In this document: one piece after another, positions 36,401 to 46,996 of the stretch
Numbering within the stretch: position 1 is the first letter of the stretch
Layout: every line of letters starts with the position of its first letter
NCBI GenBank assembly: GCA_026936325.1
Contig: JAPTHN010000003.1
Span: forward strand, 51,452,511 to 51,516,510
Origin: Platynereis dumerilii
Lineage: Eukaryota; Annelida; Polychaeta; Phyllodocida; Nereididae
Direction of reading: 5' to 3'
Length of the DNA stretch: 64,000 nt
The notes under the pieces: generated by a model
The model's database searches: none
What the model saw: only the letters and a program-made list of their open reading frames with translations
What the model was told of the DNA's origin: nothing
Translations under genes and position numbers: made by a program

Positions 36401-36718
36401 GTGCTTCAACTCAGATAATATGCCCTGATGTTATTCAGCCGTGATTTGTCTTGAAAGTCATATTTTAAAATGATGCCAGAAGTGCAGTGGCCCTGTCTGA
36501 GCCCCCTATAAAATATGAAATGACTACCATTATCATTATGCAGAATACTGTGATATTAGCAGTATATTCAAGAATTAGTAAACATCTAATCCAGACATCT
36601 ACTATGCAATGCAAAGTGTGTCACACATACAATAAGCAGACGCAAGCTGAAGTCGGAGAAGTACCAAGGGATTAATGAGAAGGCAAAACAGATAGAACCT
36701 CCTGGTCAGCAGAAACAT
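33412..36718 (-). CDS. Gene B: SMB-domain receptor paralogue lacking TM1-TM3
   Basis: Coding exons are 36718-36631, 35882-34338 and 33845-33412, with the same phase-1 GT-AG junctions as genes A and C; introns are 748 and 492 bp. The frame is open throughout, predicting 688 aa. The signal peptide, SMB module and both Cys-rich modules are intact. Compared with A, a stretch matching A nt 7991-8653 is missing and 9 nt of filler (34387-34395) stand in its place; a 3-codon loss lies elsewhere. The large change is in frame. It removes about residues 529-749: the membrane-proximal ectodomain, TM1-TM3 and the start of TM4. TM5-TM7, including LNSLQGFYV, remain. The product cannot fold as a normal 7TM receptor. 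It could be a young pseudogene, a tethered decoy or a dominant partner; the promoter and poly(A) site look intact. Confidence 0.75.
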
Positions 36719-36722
36719 CCTG

Positions 36723-36755
36723 GAATGACAAGAACAGTTCTTCTCTCCATTTATA
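36723..36755 (-). promoter_or_regulatory. Core promoter of gene B: TATA box plus Inr
   Basis: TATAAAT (36755-36749) and TCATTC with its A at 36726 are 29 nt apart, the same spacing as in A and C. The start codon (36718) follows 8 nt later in the context CCAGGATG. The promoter has not visibly decayed, although the receptor core is deleted. Confidence 0.55.
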
Positions 36756-37570
36756 CTTCCGAAATATGAGAATTTAATATTCCTGGTTTGTCCATTTTCT
36801 AAAGGTACATGCAGTATGGTGATGATGAGAATATCTGCTTACAATAAAGAAAATTCATACAAGGCACACAACTGAGTAAACCCATTAGTGAGTACACAAA
36901 ATGATGCCAAAATGGTTTCATATAACGGATTCTTGTCAAAGCATGTTTTCCAATTTGCCTCATCTTGGAACTGTGTAACCCTGATATTATTCATTATCAA
37001 AGGATCTCTTTGGATTGTACGATAATGAAATTTTTCACATACCCACTACTGTTTCTCAATGAAAATGATTTTCTGCCGCTGATTGATTGAATTCTTATCA
37101 TGAATGTACTATTATTAAACTATTATTAATACACTCCCAAAGTAATCTGCATCAATGTCGAAGAAGTGTTCTGGGTCTTTCATAACAGATTTAATAAGTA
37201 TGTAATTTAACTCTTTTTGCAAAACACAATAACTTTAAGTTATAAATTCTGTGTCGTGTCAAAAATATGTTACGTCAGAAAAAGTTTATCTTTAAGGCCA
37301 CTGCTTTTTAGATAAAATAAGGAATACTTTGAAACCGTTGAAATGGGTTTCCTGGCTTATATCAGTAGCGGCTTGGATGAATTGTTAGGTTGTCAGAATA
37401 TCGACTCATTTCAGGTTTTATGGCAAATAAACATTTCGGAAATGAGAAAAATGAGATTGCTTAATAGTAAAAAGGAAGAACAGCTGGTTTAGGACACAAT
37501 AAACCAGAAACACCGTTGGGCCATAACTCGTAATCCTGGATGATTGGTGATTGTGGCATTGATAATATTT

Positions 37571-37775
37571 TAACAAGCATTGCACATGTTTGCTTGCTTT
37601 TGTTGCCCTGGTAAAACCCAGATTAGCCGTGGCTTAACCTCCATCTTTATGGAGGGAGCTGCACCTTCATTTTTGTGATGCGATGAGAGGACTGGGAGTC
37701 TGGCACATACCCTATTTATGCAAGGGTGTCCAGAGTGTTTCAGTTGCCCCAGCATAGAATAGTGGCACTGCCTGT
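37571..37775. other. Edge of block B
   Basis: Homology to A and C ends here. No feature recognised up to the next element. Confidence 0.4.
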
Positions 37776-38787
37776 TATGGTGCATCATCTGCCCCTTAAA
37801 AATTAAAAAAATTGTCTTTTTCATTTGCACTTTTCCCACATTGCACCTTTGCCCGTAAAAACACCTCATGCAAAATTTCAATTAGATCGGATGTGGCCTT
37901 AGGGTGGCACTTTTGTGTTAAAGTTGAGTCCAAAAGTGACAAAAAATGATGCTTTGGAAAGTCGCGGTTAGAAATATCAAGCTTATGTTTTTTTGTATGA
38001 TTTCAATTCATAAACCATCGTTCTGAGAAGAAAATTTTCTTTAATTTGAATAGTAGAAAGCTACATTTCCGAAAATTTCTCATGTTTAAGTTTTTTGGAA
38101 AGTGGAAAGCTTCTGACTATTACCACAAAATGTTTTGAAAAATCAACTTAAAAGGTAAACTTCTGCCTAACCTTAGCATAATCATTAGAATAAAACATAA
38201 GAAACACTTTACTGAAGAAAGTAGGAAATGTAATATGTTTTCCAGACAGTTATTCATCAAATTCAAATATGCAAATTTGCATAAAAATATGAGAAAACCA
38301 ACAGCTCATTCAGACACCGTTCTGCCTCTCTTTTTCTTCTGACTAAATCATAATTCAATCAAGGTCTTATCAGATGATGTAGCAGACCACATCCTCACTT
38401 TCTAGACTTTTTTTAGTTCCCAAAGTCATATTAACAGCTAATCCTGTTTTCGATTTATCACATTTTTCCTGATAAAAACTAAAATATCTCGACACAATTG
38501 TGACTTCTCCTTAATGGAAACCATTGATGTTGGTATTCAAACTTAAGCTCGCTTTCTAAGGAATCTAACTGTTCCATGCAGAAATCACTAAAATGAAAAT
38601 TGACAATATTATTTATAACCTCGAATCGCTAAAATATGACCTAACACTGAAATTTCAATGCTATTGTGCAACCCTTTGGCATTAAAATTTTTTCCTAAAA
38701 TTTTGCAAGTCTTCTTTTATGATACAATGGAACAATTAGCAAAAGTGCATGATGTTTTGAAGATATAGGGGCAGACGATGCAACCTA
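37776..38787. mobile_element. Second 1.0-kb hAT-like element of the TGCATCGTCTGC family
   Basis: Ends are TATGGTGCATCATCTGCCCC and GGGGCAGACGATGCAACCTA. Flanking octamers CTGCCTGT and CTACCCGT match at 6 of 8 positions. It aligns in reverse with 15628-16647, so the two copies lie in opposite orientation. The decayed target duplication suggests an older insertion than the first copy. No transposase. Confidence 0.7.
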
Positions 38788-39685
38788 CTACCCGTCTCCA
38801 TTTAATATCACATCGACTCGCACCAAATTGAGTTCACAGGGTGATATTTGAACCCACGCCTCCAGAGCCACTGGACAAACATGCTTAATCACAGCAGCAA
38901 TATTTAAAAGTGTAGGTCTGTACAATTAAGGTTTCTGAGGTGCAAGGCATGGTTGGCAGAAGTATTTTGTTTTAGTTGATCCAAGATTGATAATCTTCCA
39001 AACCTGTGATATAGGGCCAGATCTTGAAACAACTGCAAACAGACTGCCTTCACAACAAGAATCAGTAAAAAAGATTTAGAGCTGATTTAAAATGTCAGTT
39101 TGGTTCTCATGGTTGTTATAAGACTGCTATGCACTCTGTCGATCAGATAAAGTTTCACAAACAAAAAAATTCTTTGAGGTTTACATGTATAAATCCTTAG
39201 TAAACATCATAAAATGCATGGATTTTTATAGAAGGAGGTATCATACTGAATATTTATCCAGATGACCCAATGAACAAGTGATTCCAGACTGCACTCTAAA
39301 AAAATTCAGACAAAATTGGTTTTTTAGATTCAAAATGGTTTGTTGAAAAACCAAATTTCAATGCAAAAAACCAACTTGGATCTAACTTCAGGCTGATCTT
39401 AATGTCAAAACTTGAAATGATTCAAATTTCGAAATCGTCTAAAATATTCATTTATTTATTTATTTATGAAACCTTTTTTTTTGCTGGGTAACATAACAAG
39501 TTCCCACAATGTGTGATTTTCAACATGTCCCAGCATGAACAGTATAGAACAAAAACAATCATTAAAAGTTAGCTAAAACAAGTAACTACATTGATAAAAA
39601 GTGAGCTCTGGCTTTAAATTAAAAAAACAAAAAGCTAGTGCACTCCCTAACATCTAACATTATCTGGCAAAATTGGATCCTAATT
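38788..39685. other. Gene-free stretch with weak repeat traces
   Basis: At 38795-38880 GATATTTGAACCCACGCC resembles a decayed tRNA-type SINE B box. At 39295-39480 AAAACCAA words and a (TTTA)n tract suggest remains of a MITE and a LINE/SINE tail. None is firm. Confidence 0.35.
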
Positions 39686-39815
39686 GGGATTTTTCCCGAA
39701 AGGACTAAACATTTTAGGGAGGGTCCCTTAAGAGGTACTAAGCTAAGGACTCCCTTAACTTTGTACCTCTTAAGGGACCCTCCCTAAAATGTTAAGTCCT
39801 TTCGGGAAAAATCCC
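39686..39815. mobile_element. 130-bp near-perfect hairpin MITE
   Basis: Arms of about 54 nt run inward from GGGATTTTTCCCGAAAGGAC and its complement; only a few positions differ, and the loop is about 20 nt. TAAT stands on both sides, suggesting a 3-4-bp (TAA/TAAT) target duplication. Such high arm identity implies either a young insertion or ongoing arm homogenisation. Confidence 0.6.
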
Positions 39816-39878
39816 TAATAAGAAAAAAACCTTTTTGCTTTTTTCAACATTTGTAAATGGCACAAACATGATCATGAT

Positions 39879-42364
39879 GGGTCCGAATCTACTAGTTGTG
39901 TCCAACCATTATTTTAACGCCTTGCTGCCTATAGCTGGCTGGGTATGCAATCAATTTTTCTGAAATTTTAGCTGTACAAAAAAAGACAATTTTTACTACG
40001 TTTTTGTGAAAAAATTGTGTTTGTAAATTAATTTGTCTTTATTTTATTGATGATTTCAGCCCAAAAAATGGCAGTTTTTGGCATGTCAAAGCGTTACATT
40101 TTTAATTTGCCTAACTTTAATCCTTAAAATCATCGCACCAAAATGGTGTAACCACCGAAAACAAAGTGGTAACCCGAAGTACAGATATTCTTCTTTGCCA
40201 CAAAAATTTAATTTTTAGTCCATAACCATTTGGAATTCATTTTTTACCCCATTCACAAAGGGTCCATTTCTGTATGTTTTGGTCAAACATTTCTCCCTAA
40301 ATTTCAAGATGAGATAAATAATCCTTAAAATGGCTAAGCAACACAAGTATGAGTTCTAAGATATTGATAATTTAGTAAGTTTGTTATTTATAATCAAAAA
40401 TAGTTTGCTGGAGTGACATTCGAAGATCAAAACCTTAAAAACTAGGACGGTGTATGAAAAAATCAAAGCATCACATACGTATTTCAGAAAAATGAGGCTA
40501 AAAATATCTTAGTTCTACAGGAAACATAGCCTGGATGATGGTGTCATCTGGAGATATCCAGGAGAACTACATTGTTAGCCCTTTTTGGAGAGTTTATAAC
40601 AACACCCTAACAGCTAGAGGGCGCTTGAATATTTTTCTTTTGCAAAAAAGTGGTGCATCACATACGTGAGATGCATCACATACGTGAGATAATAGGGAGG
40701 TTTAGAGCCATTTTAATGAAATTGGAAGGGAAATTAAAGGAAAATATTTTAAATTTAACAATTTTGTGTTCTTTCTCCAAATTTCATGTCAGAACAGATG
40801 TGAAATAGGGTGATTTCCAGCCATGTGGTCAAAATCACGAATGTGATGTATGTGATGGTTGACACAACATGGTGAGTTCCTGTCCTTCTGAACTGATTTA
40901 AATTCACTACAGTAAACACCAGGTGAACTAAGTTGCTGAAACGTATTGTGTTAACTGCATATTGCACTTGCTATACGCCAATTGATGCCTTTTACTGACA
41001 CTTATGTGTTGTATGTGATGGTTGACCGGCGATTGTCCAACTGTCACATACTTCTGAGGTGCACATTCTCTGGACAGCACATACAAGTTAAGCAGCTAGA
41101 TTGATTTTATATATAGTTTAAAGATGTTTACTGTTATTTGAAACAATAAAAAGATTCAATAATACCAACACAAAACTTGTTGATGATTGACATGTATGTG
41201 ATGTTTGACAATATTCAAAGGATGTCAAATAATCACATACATTTTGTCAGAATATTTGTCACCTTTTTGTTACTTTAAATTAGTGCAGATAGCCAAATTT
41301 TAACCGGCACATCCAAATGTGATTTTGCGATGCATTCCTTTGAAAATCCATATAATATTCTTTTACATTATCACATTTGAATACTTGAATAAGTTTGTAT
41401 GTGATGATTTGACAGGAACAGCAAGATTGACATAAAATATAATTAATATGAAAAGTTGTGCATAAGACATTAACCCACACTGGTTATAAGTATCAATAGT
41501 TAAATAACATAATTCTTTGATAAATATGCAATCAAAATTATTTTATTCAAGGGAAATTACATCTGCTGTATCAATTATCAGAAATCGGACATTTTAGGTT
41601 AAACTATGCATCATGGATAAGCCTTGAACGCAGCTTAAGAAAGGGAAATTGCACAAATGAACGGATCCCCAAAACTGGAATGATAGTCAGTCTATTCAAT
41701 GCCTTTTGATTCAATGAAACCTCATTATTAAGGAGACATGCTGAAAACTAATTAAATGAGCTTAAGCTTAGGTCAAACCATCACAAACGTTAGAAAGTTA
41801 CATACGTTAAATGGAAGTCAAATGTCAACATCACATACGTTAACAAAGATGAGGAATTGTATAGCATCAGGTGCTAATGAGTGTTAAAATATTTTTGCAA
41901 TATTTAGAGAATCACTGTAGGTTAATATTAATAAATGAATAATTTAGCCAATGTAAATCATATTCCTGACAAAAAATGCTTAAAATTCTCTCGAAAATGC
42001 CCATTTTTGCTGCTGCGTCAATTAAGCTGCACTTACTATGATTAACATACATGTCAGTTTTTTGCTTACAGAAATGTAGTTTTTTCTTAATATATTGTGT
42101 TTTTGTGATAAAATATGAAATAACCTATGCTATAAGAGAGTAATTCCCATGTCCATCCGAATTTCATCACATACGTGAGAAATCTGACTTTGTTAGAGAA
42201 AAAGTCAATTACAGGAAATGGTAATAACAATTTGTTATAAAATTTTTGAAAACAGCAAACTAGAGAATTATAGCTGTGGTTTTTTACCAATATGATAACT
42301 TTGGTGTTAGTTCTAATATTTTTGCCCATGTAACACTTTGGACACAACTAGTAGATTCGGACCC
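39879..42364. mobile_element. 2.49-kb TIR element with scattered TCACATACGT motifs
   Basis: Outer ends are inverted copies of GGGTCCGAATCTACTAG, continuing TTGTGTCCAA. The interior is AT-rich and lacks a transposase frame. More than ten copies or near-copies of CATCACATACGT, in both orientations, are spread over about 40469-42180, for example at 40469-40480, 40656-40667 and 40673-40684. Repeated subterminal or internal motifs of this kind are transposase-binding sites in some DNA transposons; here that is inference. No clear target duplication, so the superfamily is open. Confidence 0.65.
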
Positions 42365-42990
42365 TAATTGCAAATTTCAATTAGCATGTCAACTTTTATC
42401 AAGGTTTGTCAATTTATGTGACTGCAAATGGGCAGTTTCACGGTATTTGCACTCGCCGATTTTTCATCTTTAAGCAATTACTCTGAGAAAAGTATGACAG
42501 GTACAAAGAAATTTGTCTTGGTGGCAGTCTTGTACTACATTGAAGTATAAGTGTACCAAAGTGGTAAAAAAATACATAAATTGGTTTCATGGATGAGGCT
42601 CATCCTCACACACTTTGCAGCAATACGCTCTCCCTGTGAGTATCTTTTAAAGGATTTTTGACTGGGAGACCAACGGGATTTCGTAGCCCTGTGACACACC
42701 ATATATATCTATCAGCTGAACATTAGTAAGATATATTAACTTTATGTAATGACATGCTCGAGGGAGTAAGACAAAATGTTTATTGTTAAAAAAATTTGGA
42801 AATTAGAAAGATGGCAGAAAAATAATTGTAAAGACAGTGAAGAATATTTTTCTATATTGGAAAGCACCCAAGAACTACAAATCAAAACAAATGAAATGTG
42901 AAAGTAATGATAGTTTCTGGGAAAACTGGTTTCCCAGTGATACCAATTTGGAAATGACTGGGAGATCAAATCTGTCGACTTGGAGACATA
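42365..42990. other. Gene-free stretch with a possible LINE scrap
   Basis: 42595-42660, reversed, resembles the EDEPHP segment of the LINE scrap at 19710-19990. Nothing else recognised. Confidence 0.35.
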
Positions 42991-43440
42991 CATACGATAC
43001 GATACGATACGATACGATACGATACGATAATAATTTATTGTCACTGTTACAAGTACAGCAAAATTTGTAGCAATAGACGATATTCAAACAGAACATAGTG
43101 AAATTGAAATTAATTATACAAAATTATACATATTTAAATATATATATATGTATATACAATTTATACATTTAGCAGCCTAACACTTGCAGGCACAAATGAT
43201 TTACTGAGCCTTGCCGTTCTTGTGTACTGTGCTAGGAATCTCCTGCCTGATGGTAGTAACTGATAGCAATTGTACAATGGATGTTGAGAATCTGATCTTA
43301 TGGCTTTTGCTTTCTGCCTACTGAACTTCTCGTATAATTCTAACAATGATTTTGCATTTTGTACACCTAACCTTTTAGCATACTTGATCACTTTACACAG
43401 TTTGCTTCTAGACACCTGCGTGCAATTGTACTCGAACTCT
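42991..43440 (-). mobile_element. 5'-truncated LINE with (TATCG)n tail
   Basis: The minus-strand frame ends with KAKAIRSDSQHPLY, LLPSGRRF and KSFVPASVRLLN, the usual C-terminus of CR1/L2-like LINE polymerases, followed by a short 3' UTR and a pentanucleotide tail at 42991-43029. The first residues of the open frame belong to the flank of block C, which places the insertion joint near 43437. Confidence 0.7.
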
Positions 43441-45073
43441 ATGTATATATCGGACATTGTGCCATACCCACACTTTAAATGTATGTTAGACATTGTGCTG
43501 TACTCAAACTGTATTGATTTCCTTAGAGTAAAACTGTCAATCTATTCTCTGGGAACATCTCCCTATGACAGAAAACAACTGACTGGGTTGGGTTCCTCGA
43601 CAAACACTGCATACATAGTCTATCTACACCAGTTTTCCCTCGATCTTTTGTAAAGTCTGGACTAGGCAGTCTGGCTCATTGTGCACTAGAATACGATAGT
43701 CACATCTCTGGACGCCTTGTGGCCAAAGGAAGTGTAAATAACTAATAGTGCCGGCTCAAATTTATTGGATTATTTATTGGAGCTGAACTTAATTTTTCAC
43801 TTGCCTGGCTGAGACCCTGTATATTGTATTATATTATATGTACATATTACAATCAACACCTATAAAGTGAGCAGGTTTATGAAACGTGCAAAAGGAACTT
43901 TTAAGTCTACGAAACTGCGCAATGACAGCAAAATGTTATAACTTTTAAAATATTTATTCAAGATTAACAAACGATACATATCTTATTGTCATTTTCTGTG
44001 CAATAAATAATGCAATTAAAATTCTAATTACATGACATTATGATTCTGTCTTACAAGAAAACTTTTTGTATGTTTTGTAATTTGAATGCTGAATTGTTTG
44101 TATCTTTTCGCAAAGACATGCCTTTTATCAACTCCTCACCAAACAATCTTTTGCAAATTATAACTGTTCTTTCTTTCCTTACTCAATGCTATGGAAGAAA
44201 CCTGCTCATACCTCCCTACAGTTGCCCAGTCCCATCACATATAATAGTGTAGGATTTCTGCCCTGGTTGCCCCTTGAGGGTAAATCATTAATCTGGCGCA
44301 CACAATATTAAGTTATTGTACTATAAATAGTCTCTGTGGGAAGACCTGAAGTGTTGCAGGGTATCTTAGGACTGTCTGCAGGCTGTTTGTGACTTCATCT
44401 GTCCATTGCATAACTTGACAAATCATGATGAGAGAGAGCACAATAATCAAATTATGCCAAACTCTTCAAGAGTCCTATATAGGTTATAAAGAAAATGCGA
44501 TCATGCCACAGAGGCACGGTGCTGCAAACTCTGTCACTTTCACTTCCTCAGGCAGCCATGGGTTTTAAAATACAAAAATCTCTTGCATTCCTATATATCA
44601 ATGCATGTCCAGTAATTGTATTTGGTTCAGTATCATTGCTGCTACTGTCAAGTAATGAGAAAGTCAACAATGAAAATTCAATAAATAAGTCATAGTAAAA
44701 AAATCAAATAGATGATTTTTTGTCCTGTTGATGCTAAATTGTGACATTGCAATAGAAAAACTATGTCCAAATTGTGGATGGGTTTAAGCTAAAATGAGCT
44801 ACGACTGCACAATGACAGAGTTGCAACAAATATTGCTATTAGTGAACAAGCCACAGATACCATTGAAACAATGTCGGTTTTGAATGAATACTGTTTTCAG
44901 GGTGAAGACTCATATTCGATTATCTGAAGGAACATGTTTTTCTGTTTCTCGTTAGTTTCCTTTCTCATAACACGCGAAAGAAATATTCAAATAACTTTCA
45001 ATATTACTGAATTATGTAAACTAGAGTTACCCATTATAAAGGCAAGACTAATTGGGCGGGATGAAGAAAAATC

Positions 45074-45206
45074 CAGCGTAACTGGGGGGTCTCGAGCAGG
45101 GGGGGGCACCTTGGGGGCACGTGATTCAAGTAGGAAAGTTCATGTGGGGGGCACAGGTCAAATATGGGGGGCACGTGACCCCGTGCCCCCCATAGGGACG
45201 CCACTG
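45074..45206. mobile_element. G-rich MITE (CAGTGGCGT...GGGGGG family)
   Basis: Left end CAGCGTAACTGGGGGG; right end, reversed, CAGTGGCGTCCCTATGGGGGG. The interior repeats GGGGGGCAC(G/A) several times. It lies inside an insertion of about 700 bp particular to block C. No target duplication was found. Confidence 0.5.
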
Positions 45207-46959
45207 CACCCTTCATGATAGAAAAATATGAAGGTAGTTTAAACTCTCCAGGAAAAGAGGGGGGCGGGGTTGTAGGGTAGACAATTAGAAATGGACTCAT
45301 ACATGTATTTGCAGACCATGCAATGAATGATCAATTGACATCAAGCATCAATAAATGTCACTTAACCAAGTAAAGGTGGATGACACTTTACAGAGACAGA
45401 TATTTAGAATGACTTGTGCGAATGCAAGAAAATGATTAGGGCTACCAGGGGGACTGCTGCAATGTTGGTGGGACGTGATGCATGTCAGTGACTGCTGGCA
45501 GTGCAAGGGTGAACAGATAATGTCGCAGTGAAGAGATAATAAGAAGAAAATAGGTGAATAAATAATTATAATCAAAGAACACTTTTAAGATTGCCCAGAT
45601 GTAGGTCATGTTCTTGGTATTTACGAAAAAGTACCAAAGAGAAGCGAAAGTTGAATAGAAGAGTTGTGGTGAGTGCGTTTTTAATGGATGAAGTTTAAGG
45701 TCTACTACTGAACTATAAAAACAGATCGTGACAAATGCGACAGTTTTGTTTGGAAGCTGCTTAGTTCTTTTAGTTAGTGGTTGAGATCATTTAAAATATA
45801 TCGAACTTAAACGAAAATACCTGGATCATTGTCAAAATGACCATCTGTGATTATGAGAGTAAAGTGTTTATGCGTTTTTTATTTCCTGTGAATTCTCTTC
45901 CTCTCTTTTATAGAAATTCCCTGTTGCCGAGGAGGGATAATAACATGTGGCAAATATGTGTTCCATGCGGCTTTTCCTAAATTCTCTTTATTACATTTGG
46001 GCATTAACGGTCCTCCACTGTCCAATGCCCCAACCCTACATATGCCATTACACAGGAAGATTATGAGTCATCGGATTTGGAAATACAGTTTTGACACTAT
46101 TTCCAAAATATTGTGGGTGTTGCTGCTAACATCACTGAAATTGTGCAAAGTTTGCTTTTAGAGCATTTTCATTGTGACAAATATCAATCATCCGGCATTA
46201 CGAGCAAGGCACAAGGGTTTTACTGGTTTATTGGGCCTTAAAGCGGCTGTTCCTGTCTTTTCCAATTAAACAATCTCAAGTTGCTCATTCCAGGAATGTT
46301 TATTACCCATAAAGCCTGAATTGGATCAATATTCAGACAGCCTAACAATTCACCTTGGCTGCCACTGATATTTGCTAGCGCATCTCCACAGATTCAAAGT
46401 CTCCCGAGTTTCATCTGAAAGGCATTGGCTATAAAGATAAACAATTTCAAGCATAAAATATTTTTGACACGACTCAAGAGTTATAGTTATAATGTTTTGC
46501 CAGTTGGGTTGAATTGCATGTTAACCAAATCTGTTATAAAAGACCCAACACCCTTCTGGGACATAGTTGCTGATTAATATGGCAGTGCATTCATAATAGT
46601 TTAACAATAATACATTCAGGATGAGAATTCAATCAATCAGCAGGAGAAAATCATTTTCATTGAGAAACAGACTAAGTGTGCATGTGCAAAATTTCATTAT
46701 CATACAATCCAGAGAAATCTTTTGATAATGAATATCATGATACAGTTCCAAGAAGAGGCAAATTGGAAGAACTTTCTAGGACAAGAATAAGTTATATGAA
46801 ACCATTTGTCATCATTTTGAACTCTTTCTAATGAGTTTACTCAGTTGTGACCCTTTCATGAATTTCTTTATTGTAAGCAGATATTCTCATCATCACCATG
46901 CTGCATGTACCTTTAAGAAATGGGCACACCAGAAATATTAAATTCTCATTCTTTGGAAG

Positions 46960-46992
46960 TATAAATGGAGAAAAGAACTGTTCTTGTCATTC
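46960..46992 (+). promoter_or_regulatory. Core promoter of gene C: TATA box plus Inr
   Basis: TATAAAT at 46960-46966 and TCATTC at 46987-46992, with the presumed start A at 46989, 29 nt downstream. The ATG at 46997 in the context CCAAGATG leaves an 8-nt leader. The context resembles the translation initiator of short 5' UTRs (SAASATGGC) in its first half. Confidence 0.55.
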
Positions 46993-46996
46993 CAAG

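Larger units (their letters stand above)
28205..37570 (-). other. Segmental duplication block B (carries gene B)
   Basis: 28205-28550 matches the tandem unit at 4912-5240 and the adjoining 5960-6020 of block A. Homology resumes at about 32400 and continues through gene B to about 37570. The 3.85 kb between are extra relative to A; its first part, to about 29160, is shared with block C (53560-54140, reversed). B and C therefore share DNA that A lacks, in agreement with their closer ectodomains. Confidence 0.65.

Noticed and set aside
38795-38880. Second tRNA-type SINE
   Set aside because: Only a B-box-like GTTCAAATATCACC remains; too decayed to annotate.
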